From contig NZ_RQHK01000003.1 of the NCBI RefSeq assembly GCF_004770475.1, forward strand, positions 124,001 through 188,000: a stretch of DNA of 64,000 nucleotides. Reading direction: 5' to 3'. Below, piece by piece: positions 6,843-14,617 of the stretch. Origin of the DNA: Leptospira mtsangambouensis (GTDB lineage: Bacteria > Spirochaetota > Leptospiria > Leptospirales > Leptospiraceae). The notes beneath the pieces are model-generated. The model did no database searches, was not told the DNA's origin, and was given only the letters and a program-made list of their open reading frames with translations. The stretch's first letter is position 1. Each line of letters starts with the position of its first letter. The translations under genes and the position numbers were made by a program.

Positions 6843-9125
6843 TTACTCGTTTAGGTTAGACCTAACGAGTCCACCATTACTTTTTTTGTGTGCAATCGTA
6901 AATGCACCACCGATATAGTATTTTCCATTTTTATACATGGATGTATAAACCACATCGTTGACGGACGACTTCCAAGGAGAAAGTGAATTGGTGTTACTAT
7001 TAAAGACCCCTAAGGAATAGTGATCAGGGATACCATTCAGTGCAGTAAAGGACCCTCCAATGAGGACGTTTCCATCTGGGTAGGCTGCGATATGGTTCAC
7101 CATATTTTCTGCGCTCACAGGATTGGGTTGTACGTAGGACTGGGAAGGTAAGTCATAAACCGCTGTGTTACTAAAAGTTCCGATACCACTGATGCTCGTA
7201 AAGAAACCACCGATATAGATTTTTGTACCTGCTAAAGTTAGACTGTAAACGATACCCGCGGGATCATTGGCAGGTAAAGGGATATCCCGCCTAGTGCCAT
7301 TGATTTTGTCTACGGCTTGGAAGTTATCATAGTTGGTCACTCCATTGATTTGAGAAAACCCCCCACCGATAAAAACAAGATCATTTACGACGAGAAAACT
7401 TTCCCCACTGCCGCTGAGATTCGGATTCCATCCACTAACCGAGAAATCAGCTAAACTCAGTGCAAAGGCACCGTTTCTCGTATTCCCATTTACGTTTGTT
7501 ACGCTATCGCCCCCAACGTAAAGCTGTGATTCATCGCTAGTGATCGTGCGGATATCGGGATTGCCTGAAAGGACTGTGTTAATAGGGCTTAGTTGGTAAT
7601 TTGGTAAATCCAAAATGGCAAATCGATTCCTTGATTGCCCTGCGATAGAGGTAAAACTCCCTCCAACAAACAGTCGATTGTTTACTCTATGCAGGGCTTT
7701 GATCGGAAAATCAAAGTAAGGTGTTCCTTCAATTGGTGCCCCTGTCACTTCATCCAAAACGGCAAAATTACTTCGGGCGGTTACATTCACTGTGGAGCGA
7801 CTGGAGGTGAAAAGTACGACCCCGTTTCCTGCAGATACAATCCCCGAACCTGGATTGGCAATGCTGCTGTCATAGGCTGGATTAAAGGCAGTGACCGATT
7901 CACCGGGCAAAGAAAGGGCCGCAGCGTAGTTTCTCGGGACAGATTTCACAGAGGTAAAATCTCCGGTTAAGTATAGTGTATTTTCAATGATTTGCAGAGT
8001 TGAGACAGGTTGACTAATACCAAAATTTGTACTGATGGCGGTACCCGTACTATTATTGACAGAGACCAAATTGGTAGCAGTCGTTCCCCCATTGATGGTG
8101 GTAAAATCACCACCTAAATAAATTGTATTGTTGTACTGTTGGATGGAATTGACCTTAGCATTGGGATTTGGATTCCAATTGGTTAAAGTTCCGTCGGGAA
8201 AGAAAGATACAGCTCTACTAAAGGTTGTGGTTGTCAAATCACCCACAGCATAGATAACGGGACTCCCACTGGCATTGGTTCCGTAGTGCAAATCTAAGCA
8301 ACTAGCTCCGTTTATCGTTGTAGTGAAAGAAGGTATGATGAGACCAGTGGAGAGCGAAAACTTTGCTAAGCCAGTTTTCGCATAACCAGCGATATTCGTA
8401 AAATCTCCACAAACATAAAAAGAGTCTCCATCGGTTTCTAAATCGGACACTAGTGTATTAGGATTTGGAGCGAACGAAGTGTCCAAGGCGCCGGTATATC
8501 GATTCACACGAACCAGATACCCACTCAAATCGTCAGTATAATATCCGCCTGCATAGAGAAAATCTCCCGCTAGTAACAATGTATAAACACTTTTATTATT
8601 ATCATTGGGAACCGTAAAGTTATGATCCAACTGGCAACCAGGAAGGATATGGGCTATACTAAACTTTTCTACGCCTTGGACTGCATAAAATTCACCGCCA
8701 ATATAAAATCCACCATTTCCATCAGAGATGGCGATACCAGTAGTCCCCACTACTTTTAAATAAGGGCAATAACGATTGGGTAGTACCTTCCCATTGGATG
8801 TTTCTAAATAAACAACATTCCCGGTAGACGGTCCTACTAATTGGAAACTTCCTCCGATGATGATTTGGTCGTTATAACTAGTGATCGCATTGACACTCGT
8901 AGCAATTGACGGTGGTGTTGGCATGAACACTCCCCATAAGTCTTGGAAATCAAAAGAGGGGAGACAAGAAGGCGATCTATCACCTGTGACAAATCTTATG
9001 ATCGTTGCTTGGAAGTATTCTTTTGTTTTTGCATCACAAGTGTTCGAGAGTTCAGCAGGTTTGCAGCCAAAGGCTAAACCCATTGCCAATGAAAAAAATA
9101 TTATCTGTTTTCGCATGCCCATCAT
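6843..9125 (-). CDS. Delta-60 repeat beta-propeller lipoprotein
   Basis: The protein is 760 residues long and starts with a lipoprotein signal (FFSLAMGLAFGC). The rest consists of many approximately 45-60-residue repeats with the recurring units GGxFTxxxG, xLYVGGxF and LAxxxxxTG (for example GGSFQLVG, GGDFTTING, GGSFTSIAG, GGFFTSISG). This is the delta-60 (DUF5122) beta-propeller signature. Such lipoproteins probably sit on the cell surface or in the periplasm; no enzymatic residues are recognisable. Starts at 9125, 9122 and 9116 are all possible. A good promoter (9134-9161) places the transcript start only about two bases before 9125, so the true start may be the ATG at 9116 or the message may be leaderless. 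Confidence 0.85.
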   Translation of the reverse strand: MMGMRKQIIFFSLAMGLAFGCKPAELSNTCDAKTKEYFQATIIRFVTGDRSPSCLPSFDFQDLWGVFMPTPPSIATSVNAITSYNDQIIIGGSFQLVGPSTGNVVYLETSNGKVLPNRYCPYLKVVGTTGIAISDGNGGFYIGGEFYAVQGVEKFSIAHILPGCQLDHNFTVPNDNNKSVYTLLLAGDFLYAGGYYTDDLSGYLVRVNRYTGALDTSFAPNPNTLVSDLETDGDSFYVCGDFTNIAGYAKTGLAKFSLSTGLIIPSFTTTINGASCLDLHYGTNASGSPVIYAVGDLTTTTFSRAVSFFPDGTLTNWNPNPNAKVNSIQQYNNTIYLGGDFTTINGGTTATNLVSVNNSTGTAISTNFGISQPVSTLQIIENTLYLTGDFTSVKSVPRNYAAALSLPGESVTAFNPAYDSSIANPGSGIVSAGNGVVLFTSSRSTVNVTARSNFAVLDEVTGAPIEGTPYFDFPIKALHRVNNRLFVGGSFTSIAGQSRNRFAILDLPNYQLSPINTVLSGNPDIRTITSDESQLYVGGDSVTNVNGNTRNGAFALSLADFSVSGWNPNLSGSGESFLVVNDLVFIGGGFSQINGVTNYDNFQAVDKINGTRRDIPLPANDPAGIVYSLTLAGTKIYIGGFFTSISGIGTFSNTAVYDLPSQSYVQPNPVSAENMVNHIAAYPDGNVLIGGSFTALNGIPDHYSLGVFNSNTNSLSPWKSSVNDVVYTSMYKNGKYYIGGAFTIAHKKSNGGLVRSNLNE

Positions 9126-9133
9126 GACTCGTT

Positions 9134-9161
9134 ATTCTACTAAAGTAATATTATTTGTCCA
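9134..9161 (-). promoter_or_regulatory. Sigma-70-type promoter for the beta-propeller lipoprotein
   Basis: On the minus strand TGGACA (9161-9156) and TAGAAT (9139-9134) are separated by 16 bases, each matching the sigma-70 consensus at 5 of 6 positions. The predicted transcript start near 9127 leaves almost no leader ahead of the first ATG at 9125. Confidence 0.5.
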
Positions 9162-9209
9162 GTCGTTTGAAATAAATTTCTGCCGAACTGAGGTGAGTCT
9201 AAAGTCTTG

Positions 9210-9686
9210 ATGGTTTGGGTTTTTCTGATGTTAGTCGGAACAGGGTTGGTTCTTGTATGGTTTTGGGAAAAAAGTCCAAAAACTAACAGCTCTGTACTAC
9301 CTTTACGCAAAGAAAAAACCTTCACTTCAGATAAAATTGCAAATGTTATGGAATCCCAGCGGAAGGAAATGTCTGTTCTATTTGGGGCAGGACTTTCTCA
9401 ATTGGAAGAACATTCAATGGATCGATTGCGGGAGTTTTTAGATCCTTCCATTTTATCCCAAATAGGATATATCACTTTAATTGGTTCTGCCGATGCATCC
9501 GGGCATTTGGTCACCAATCGACGTTTGGTGAAAGAACGAATCAGAGTGGTGGAAAGGTATTTTTTATCCATAGGAATTTCCAAGGATAAAATTCAGAAAA
9601 TGTATTTGGAACCCAGTTTCGGCAGAAGCCCTGATGAACGAAGGTCACTCCGTTCTGTTAAGATTCAATACAATTTAGAAACATAG
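9210..9686 (+). CDS. Membrane-anchored OmpA-like domain protein
   Basis: This 158-residue protein has an N-terminal membrane anchor (VWVFLMLVGTGLVLVWFW) and a C-terminal region resembling the peptidoglycan-binding OmpA/MotB domain. It has a SQIGYITLIGSADASG stretch in place of the usual IEGHTDxxG, followed by LVKERIRVVERYFLSIGISKDKI (the helix with A/V-x-x-V-x-x-x-L-x-x-x-G). The usual Asp and Arg that bind diaminopimelate are only partly recognisable (D in ADASG, R in ERRSLRSV), so binding may be altered. The ATG at 9210 has a GAGGTGAG ribosome-binding site 11 bases upstream; a TTG directly before it is less likely. It probably spans the inner membrane with the domain in the periplasm. Confidence 0.65.
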   Translation: MVWVFLMLVGTGLVLVWFWEKSPKTNSSVLPLRKEKTFTSDKIANVMESQRKEMSVLFGAGLSQLEEHSMDRLREFLDPSILSQIGYITLIGSADASGHLVTNRRLVKERIRVVERYFLSIGISKDKIQKMYLEPSFGRSPDERRSLRSVKIQYNLET

Positions 9687-9729
9687 AGATGACATATAAA
9701 ATCCTATTGATTCATTTGAATAAACGACA

Positions 9730-10125
9730 ATGATTCAAACTGATATCCAAATTCGATTTAATGACATGGATCCCATGAGGAGAGTCAATAACTCTAGTTA
9801 TTCGACTTATTTAGAATTAGCAAGATTAGATTTTTGTAATCGTTATCTTTCCGTTTCGGAATTGGAAGACATCCCTTTTGTTCTGGCACGTGTGGAAATG
9901 GATTTAAAGGCTTCTGTTTTGCCTGGGGCTTCTATTTTTGTTGAAACTTGGGTTTCCTCTATTGGCACAACTTCTTGGGAATTTTCTTATTCCATCCGAG
10001 ATAAAAAAACCAATGAACTTTATGTTTCTGCAAAAACAGTTCAGGTTTATTTTGATTACAGAGCAAAATCCAAAAAACCAATTCCTCCTGATTTTTTAAA
10101 ATCATTAGAAAAAGAAAGTTTGTGA
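9730..10125 (+). CDS. Acyl-CoA thioesterase, 4HBT hotdog family
   Basis: This is a single hotdog-fold domain of 131 residues, the usual length for 4-hydroxybenzoyl-CoA-thioesterase-like or YbgC/FadM-type enzymes that hydrolyse acyl-CoA in the cytoplasm. The N-terminal active-site block reads RFNDMDPMRRVNNSSY. It keeps the catalytic Asp and the VNN-x-x-Y motif, but the usual GH before VNN is RR. The middle strand (SVLPGASIFVETWVSSIG) and a terminal VYFD-x-x-x-K also fit. The substrate is unknown. It ends one base from the convergent gene at 10127. Confidence 0.85.
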   Translation: MIQTDIQIRFNDMDPMRRVNNSSYSTYLELARLDFCNRYLSVSELEDIPFVLARVEMDLKASVLPGASIFVETWVSSIGTTSWEFSYSIRDKKTNELYVSAKTVQVYFDYRAKSKKPIPPDFLKSLEKESL

Positions 10126-10126
10126 T

Positions 10127-10513
10127 TTAGAACAACTCATGTGAATCAAAATGTTTCCATTCCCAATGGTAGGCAGATTTATCCCCGTATTGGATACATT
10201 CCGAGAGCCAATTGGATTCAAGCTCAGGACTCAGAACAGAATAAGTTTCTGAAACGGACCGAATGAGCTCGCGGTATTCGGGAAGGATTTCTGGCAAAAG
10301 AGGATCTGTGTTTCGTTCGAGTAGTCTTACCACAGATTGGAGTAGGGCAAAATAAATACCCTTTCGCAAAAGATCGGGAAGTCCCTTGGGAACTGCCACC
10401 AGTGCTTCTATTTGCGGAAAGAGAGAAACTAGTTTTGGAACATGGACATACAAATGGCTTGGCAACTGGCCTTGCATTTCAGTAAGATATACTTCGTTCT
10501 CTCCATCACTCAT
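10127..10513 (-). CDS. Hypothetical protein divergent from queG
   Basis: The predicted product is 128 residues with no signal or membrane segment and has a leucine-rich helical middle. I recognise no family. Its ATG (10513-10511) and the ATG of queG (10512-10514) share the palindrome CATG, so the two divergent coding regions overlap by two bases. If this gene is real its promoter must lie inside queG, and the reverse. A later start at the second Met (10477) is possible and would relieve the overlap. The gene fills the gap between the thioesterase and queG cleanly, which supports it, but evidence is limited to an open frame with protein-like composition. Confidence 0.5.
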   Translation of the reverse strand: MSDGENEVYLTEMQGQLPSHLYVHVPKLVSLFPQIEALVAVPKGLPDLLRKGIYFALLQSVVRLLERNTDPLLPEILPEYRELIRSVSETYSVLSPELESNWLSECIQYGDKSAYHWEWKHFDSHELF

Positions 10514-11495
10514 GACAAATCCAATTTACCAGATCCGTTCTCAAATTAAAACCATTTGTGAAAAAGAAGGTTTTTCTTTGGTAGGATTTACGGAGGCAAA
10601 AATTCCTGAAGCAGACTTGGCACATTTGGAGGAGTGGATTTCAGAAGGAAGATTTGGGAATATGGATTGGTTTGCCAAAGACCATGCTCTGGGAATTCGG
10701 AATCGTTTTGAAAATTTAGGTCTTACACCTCGTTCTGCGATTTGTCTTGGATTTATATACCGTTCGAATGCTTCCGAAGAGATTCTTTCTCAAATGGAAT
10801 CCAAAGTTTCTCGTTATGCGTTAGGTTCTGATTACCATATCATTCTCAAAGAAAAAGGAAATCGGATTTTAAAAACTTTAAGGACAAAGTTCCCAAATCA
10901 TAAATTCCGACAATCTGTGGATAGTTTGCCCGTTGCAGAAAAAATTCTGACGAGAGAATCTGGAATTGCCTGGCAGGGAAAAAATACCAACCTCATTCAC
11001 CCCAAACTGGGGTCTTATTTTTTTCTTTCTACCATTCTCACCGATTTGGAATTAGGTGGCCCAGATCCTGAAGAAATCATCACCGATCATTGCGGGAGTT
11101 GTCGCAAATGTTTGGATGTTTGTCCGACAGGTGCTTTGGATGCATATAAAATCGATGCCAAAAAATGTATTTCGTACCTAACCATTGAAGATAGGAGAGA
11201 AACGGAAGCCACGGAAACTTTTTTAAGTTGGGACCGGAAGGGTTGGGTGTATGGTTGTGATCTTTGCCAAGAGGTTTGTCCTTGGAATGCCAATATCGCC
11301 AAACGAAACGAAGTCGAAACATCGGAACGAGAATTTTTACCCAGAGCTTTCTGGACCAATCCGGAATTCACCAATAAAAAAACACTCACCAAACAAGAAT
11401 TTGATGAATATTTTAAAGATTCGCCGATCGAAAGGATAGGTTTTGAAATTTGGAACCGAAATTTACAACATTTGAATGAAAAAGAATCAAACTGA
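10512..11495 (+). CDS. queG: Epoxyqueuosine reductase QueG
   Basis: QueG reduces epoxyqueuosine to queuosine in tRNA, using cobalamin and two [4Fe-4S] clusters in the cytoplasm. The 327-residue protein has the N-terminal QueG/DUF1730 region (GFSLVGFTEAKIPE and GNMDWFAKDH) and the catalytic Asp region near FRQSVDSLPVAEK. It also has two ferredoxin-like cysteine sets (CGSCRKCLDVCPTGAL, then CDLCQEVCPWN). The ATG at 10512 aligns with the normal family N-terminus; an open frame continues further upstream but would add non-homologous residues. It is divergent from a hypothetical gene through a shared CATG. A weak A/T-rich stem-loop (about 11567-11588) lies between it and convergent thiE. Confidence 0.93.
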   Translation: MTNPIYQIRSQIKTICEKEGFSLVGFTEAKIPEADLAHLEEWISEGRFGNMDWFAKDHALGIRNRFENLGLTPRSAICLGFIYRSNASEEILSQMESKVSRYALGSDYHIILKEKGNRILKTLRTKFPNHKFRQSVDSLPVAEKILTRESGIAWQGKNTNLIHPKLGSYFFLSTILTDLELGGPDPEEIITDHCGSCRKCLDVCPTGALDAYKIDAKKCISYLTIEDRRETEATETFLSWDRKGWVYGCDLCQEVCPWNANIAKRNEVETSEREFLPRAFWTNPEFTNKKTLTKQEFDEYFKDSPIERIGFEIWNRNLQHLNEKESN

Positions 11496-11601
11496 TACTG
11501 ATAAATTTTTAAACAACTGAATGGATGCGATCTTATCAAAAGATGAATGATTTGAGTTCCCGCTTCATAGAATTTGAACCTATTCTATTTTACTCTTTTC
11601 T

Positions 11602-12237
11602 TTAATGGAATTTTTTCGATAAATTCTCTGTGGTTAGTTTCGGATCTTTTGCCGAACAAATCGCACTCACAACAGCAAGGGAATCGGCACCTGCTTGGAT
11701 CACATCGGCCGCATTCGATTCTTTGATTCCCCCAATGGCAACAATCGGAAGCTGGGTCTCGTTTTTTAACCAGCGAACGCCAGTTAAGCCCCATGCTGAT
11801 TTTGTATTCGTTTTCGTATCTGTATCAAATACAGGAGAAACGGCGAGATAATGGAGTGGAGGTTTTGGGTCATTTTGGATGAGAGAAAAATAATCTTCTT
11901 TCGTTTCTAAAGAAAGTCCAATGATTGCCTTTTCTCCTAAAATTCTACGCGCTTCCCACCAAGGCAAATCGGATTGTCCCAGATGGACTCCGTCGGCTCC
12001 TGCAGCCAAACAAATATCCAATCGATCATTGATGAGAAGGGGAACTGAAAATGGTCTTAGGATTTCTTTTAAATGTTTGGCGAGTTCTAAAAATGTTCGG
12101 CTATCGGCTTCTTTTTCCCTCAGTTGGACAAGAGAAACACCACCAAGGGCCGCAAGTCTTACAACTTCTGCTAAATTATGGTGAATACATAAGGGTCTAT
12201 CTGTGACTAGATAAACCCCTTTGATTTTATTCTCCAT
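11602..12237 (-). CDS. thiE: Thiamine-phosphate synthase ThiE
   Basis: ThiE joins hydroxymethylpyrimidine diphosphate and hydroxyethylthiazole phosphate to make thiamine phosphate. The 211-residue TIM-barrel protein shows the family blocks YLVTDR, VQLREK, LLINDRLDICLAAGADGVHLGQSD, IGLSLET (where S replaces the usual S/H variants), YLAVSPVF and IVAIGGI, which supply the diphosphate and magnesium sites. Its start overlaps the end of thiM by 11 bases, so the two are translationally coupled. It is the last gene of the mini-protein, response regulator, thiM, thiE operon. No TPP riboswitch is visible upstream. Confidence 0.95.
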   Translation of the reverse strand: MENKIKGVYLVTDRPLCIHHNLAEVVRLAALGGVSLVQLREKEADSRTFLELAKHLKEILRPFSVPLLINDRLDICLAAGADGVHLGQSDLPWWEARRILGEKAIIGLSLETKEDYFSLIQNDPKPPLHYLAVSPVFDTDTKTNTKSAWGLTGVRWLKNETQLPIVAIGGIKESNAADVIQAGADSLAVVSAICSAKDPKLTTENLSKKFH

Positions 12238-13030
12238 TTAACTTTTGTTTAATGGTATCAGCTCCGATTTCATAAAGGGCATCTAAAAAAGCGACTTGAA
12301 AACTACCTGGAGAACTTGTTTTGGATTTTGCCATTTCCCCAGCAATTCCCATCACAGCCATTGCGGAAGTTGCGGCCCGGAACTGGTTGGGTTGGATGGC
12401 AGCAAAGGCCCCACAAATGGCAGAAGCTGTACAACCAAGACCAGTGACCTTAGTCATCAGTACATCTCCATTTCTCACTTGGGCTTTTTCAGTTCCACTT
12501 AAGATATAATCAGTGGCACCTGAAATGACCACAACACCACCAGTGACTTTAGAAAGAGACTTCCCTGAATCCACTGCAGACTCAGATGAATCAGTGGCAT
12601 CCACTCCTTTCGTTTTTCCAGAAGAATTGAGAGTCGAGAGAATTTCGGATGCATTTCCTCGCACAATACTAGGGCTCCCAGCACCAAGGATGCGACGAAT
12701 TGCCATATTACGCAAGTTACTCGCTCCTGCTCCCACTGGATCCAGTACAAGAGGTTTGTTTAGAGACACTGCTTTTGCCGCAGCCTTTTCCATACTTTGG
12801 ATCCAAGGTTCTGATAAAGTTCCAATGTTGATGACAGTTGCCGAACAGATTGTAACCATTTCTTCCACTTCCTCAATGGCATGAGCCATAATAGGAGAGG
12901 CACCAATGGCAAGCAGTGCATTGGCAGTGTTATTCATGACTACGTAGTTTGTAATATTATGAACGAGAGGGGACTTGGAACGTAAACTTTCTAAGTCTTC
13001 GATAGTGTTTTGAATGATTGATTGAGACAT
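12227..13030 (-). CDS. thiM: Hydroxyethylthiazole kinase ThiM
   Basis: ThiM phosphorylates hydroxyethylthiazole to feed thiamine synthesis, so its presence with thiE points to salvage. The 267-residue protein has the family N-terminus (SPLVHNITNYVVMNNTANALLAIGASPIM), the LVLDPVGAGAS block, the IVRGNASEI motif and the anion-hole/catalytic GLGCTASAICGAF, in which C replaces none of the key residues. It sits 21 bases downstream of the response regulator. That gap contains a small inverted repeat (CCTAGG-AAAA-CCTAGG, about 13041-13056) partly overlapping the response regulator's stop codon. The gap is too short for a TPP riboswitch. Confidence 0.95.
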   Translation of the reverse strand: MSQSIIQNTIEDLESLRSKSPLVHNITNYVVMNNTANALLAIGASPIMAHAIEEVEEMVTICSATVINIGTLSEPWIQSMEKAAAKAVSLNKPLVLDPVGAGASNLRNMAIRRILGAGSPSIVRGNASEILSTLNSSGKTKGVDATDSSESAVDSGKSLSKVTGGVVVISGATDYILSGTEKAQVRNGDVLMTKVTGLGCTASAICGAFAAIQPNQFRAATSAMAVMGIAGEMAKSKTSSPGSFQVAFLDALYEIGADTIKQKLNGE

Positions 13031-13051
13031 GCGGAGGTTTCCTAGGAAAAC

Positions 13052-13447
13052 CTAGGCAATCTTCGCAATGGCGTCTTCTACTTTTTTGATTAAATCAGAT
13101 TCCGACCAAGGTTTGTTTAAAAAACTATGTAAGTCAACTTCCCCTCGCAATTTATTGAGTGAAAGCTCATCAATATGACCGGAAATAATTATTTTCTTAA
13201 TCCCTGGATAAGTTTTGTGGACATCCCTAAGAAACTCATCTCCTCTTTGGTTGGGCATAAGCCAATCCGAAATGATGATGAGGATGTCGATACCTTCTTC
13301 TGCCAATTCTTCGATGATCGACCATGCCTCTTCTGTATTTTGGGCAGTTTCATAACGATACTCGTTCCCAAAATGTTTTTTGAGCTGAGACTTCAGGCTC
13401 ATCAGAATGATTTGTTCGTCATCAACGAAGAGAATGGCTTTGTTCAT
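13052..13447 (-). CDS. Single-domain response regulator
   Basis: This is a stand-alone CheY-like receiver of about 131 residues with no output domain. The acidic pair is in LFVDDE, the phospho-acceptor Asp is in IIISDWLMPN, the switch Ser is in IIISGH and the conserved Lys is in FLNKPW; all key residues are kept. It would act by protein-protein contact or as a phosphorelay intermediate in the cytoplasm. The ATG at 13447 follows the stop of the mini-protein by five bases, suggesting translational coupling. A GTG at 13474 would overlap that gene and is less likely. No cognate histidine kinase is adjacent. Its place between a secreted Cys/His peptide and thiamine genes is unusual. Confidence 0.88.
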   Translation of the reverse strand: MNKAILFVDDEQIILMSLKSQLKKHFGNEYRYETAQNTEEAWSIIEELAEEGIDILIIISDWLMPNQRGDEFLRDVHKTYPGIKKIIISGHIDELSLNKLRGEVDLHSFLNKPWSESDLIKKVEDAIAKIA

Positions 13448-13452
13448 TGGGC

Positions 13453-13584
13453 CTATTTCCCGTCGTGAGGGCACTCGATGAGTTTGTCATGGCCAGGGCA
13501 GGAACGTTTTTCTTTTCCTGGGCAAATTGCAAAAGATGCAGATGTGATGACAAAAAGGCTAAATAGAGTGATGGTTAGTTTCAT
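13453..13584 (-). CDS. 43-residue exported Cys/His mini-protein
   Basis: This short gene starts at ATG 13584, preceded by an AAGAGG ribosome-binding site nine bases upstream and a good promoter. The product has a signal peptide (MKLTITLFSLFVITSASFA) and a mature part of about 24 residues. The mature part repeats a CPG-type unit: CPGKEKRSCPGHDKLIECPHDGK (C-P-G, C-P-G-H, C-P-H at regular eight-residue spacing). Three Cys and two His suggest metal binding or redox, which is inference. Its stop is five bases before the response regulator start. I recognise no named family. A longer reading from 13647 is possible in frame but would bury the signal peptide. Confidence 0.7.
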   Translation of the reverse strand: MKLTITLFSLFVITSASFAICPGKEKRSCPGHDKLIECPHDGK

Positions 13585-13603
13585 AAAAAAATCCTCTTTT
13601 GAA

Positions 13604-13632
13604 ATTAGACGACAGATTGGATGCGAAAGCAA
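13604..13632 (-). promoter_or_regulatory. Promoter of the mini-protein/response regulator/thiME operon
   Basis: On the minus strand TTGCTT (13632-13627) and TCTAAT (13609-13604) are 17 bases apart, close to the sigma-70 consensus at ideal spacing. The predicted transcript start near 13597 gives a leader of about 12 bases holding the AAGAGG ribosome-binding site. It separates this operon from the upstream map gene. Confidence 0.6.
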
Positions 13633-13643
13633 GAACGATTTCT

Positions 13644-14399
13644 TCAAACTTTTGTTAGAATTTCATAACCTTTGTCTGTGACAAGTACGGTATGCTCAAA
13701 TTGTGCAGAGAGTTTTCCGTCTTTTGTGCGGACGGTCCATTTGTCTGACTTATCAAAATTCACTTCCCAGGTTCCTAAATTGACCATCGGTTCTACTGTG
13801 AAAATCATTCCCGCTTCAATTTTTGCCAGTTTTCTCGGAGAACGAAAATGAGGTACTTGTGGTTCTTCATGGAAATTACGTCCTACTCCATGACCCATTA
13901 GATCCCGTACAATTCCATACCCAAGTGGGGTGAGAAAGTCATCAATGGCGTTGCCGATATCATCAATCCGGTTTCCCGGTTTCACTTGTTCAATCCCAAC
14001 CCACATGGCTTTTTCCGTATCTGCCACGAGTTTTTCTGCCTCGGGACTGGATTTTCCACCCACAATAAAGGTTTTGGAAGTGTCTCCAATGTATCCATCC
14101 ACAATAGGTGATACATCTAGATTGATGATGTCTCCGTTGGCAAGGACGTCCTCTTTTTTGGGAATTCCATGGCAAACAACATGGTTGATGGAAGAACAAA
14201 TGGATTTCGGAAATCCTTTGTATCCAAGAGGTGCAGAGCGGTGGCCATGTTTTTTGGTATAGGCTTCGGCCAGATCGTTTAGCTCGAGGGTGGTAACCCC
14301 TGCTTTGACAAAGGGTTCTAGATACACGAGGAGTTCAGCGGCAAATTTTCCCGCTTTCCTCATCGTTTCAATTTCAGATTTGTTTTTAATGTAAATCAC
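13644..14399 (-). CDS. map: Type I methionine aminopeptidase
   Basis: The enzyme removes the initiator methionine from nascent proteins in the cytoplasm. The 251-residue protein is full length for type Ia. All five metal ligands are present in their usual blocks: NLDVSP (Asp), GDTSKTF (Asp), GHGVGRNFHEEP (His), FTVEPM (Glu) and QFEHTVLV (Glu). The substrate histidine is in NHVVCHGIP. It starts three bases after the histone gene stop, so the coiled-coil, histone and map genes read as one operon. Confidence 0.97.
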   Translation of the reverse strand: MIYIKNKSEIETMRKAGKFAAELLVYLEPFVKAGVTTLELNDLAEAYTKKHGHRSAPLGYKGFPKSICSSINHVVCHGIPKKEDVLANGDIINLDVSPIVDGYIGDTSKTFIVGGKSSPEAEKLVADTEKAMWVGIEQVKPGNRIDDIGNAIDDFLTPLGYGIVRDLMGHGVGRNFHEEPQVPHFRSPRKLAKIEAGMIFTVEPMVNLGTWEVNFDKSDKWTVRTKDGKLSAQFEHTVLVTDKGYEILTKV

Positions 14400-14402
14400 G
14401 GA

Positions 14403-14606
14403 TTAGAAATCTGTGGACCGAACCGTTGTTCTTTTGTTTGCAGAGGTTCTTTCCAGCGCTTTGTCGATGAGACGGTAAATTTCTTCGTTGATTCCCTCGA
14501 TCGCGTCTCCAGAAGTCATAAATCCCTTACTTTTGATATAAGCTTTCACTTTAGAAGTGACAATTAGGGATTCCTTCGACGTTGATTCTGTTTGTTCTTC
14601 GGACAT
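14403..14606 (-). CDS. Bacterial histone (single histone fold)
   Basis: The product is 67 residues. A short acidic Ser/Thr-rich tail (about 1-15) precedes a complete minimal histone fold: alpha-1 VTSKVKAYIKSKG, alpha-2 TSGDAIEGINEEIYRLIDKALERTSANK, and the loop plus short alpha-3 RTTVRSTDF. The R-T pair and the final Asp match the conserved histone loop/salt-bridge positions. The pattern matches the bacterial histones described from Bdellovibrio (Bd0055) and reported in Leptospira. Such proteins dimerise and coat or bend DNA; they lack the longer tails of eukaryotic histones. It lies 11 bases downstream of the giant coiled-coil gene and three upstream of map, so it is probably cotranscribed with both. 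It was identified by motif reading. Confidence 0.82.
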   Translation of the reverse strand: MSEEQTESTSKESLIVTSKVKAYIKSKGFMTSGDAIEGINEEIYRLIDKALERTSANKRTTVRSTDF

Positions 14607-14617
14607 GGATACCTCGG

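Noticed and set aside
13031..13051. Possible TPP riboswitch before thiM
   Set aside because: The gap between the response regulator and thiM is only 21 bases and holds just a small CCTAGG inverted repeat; the conserved THI-box elements are absent and would not fit.
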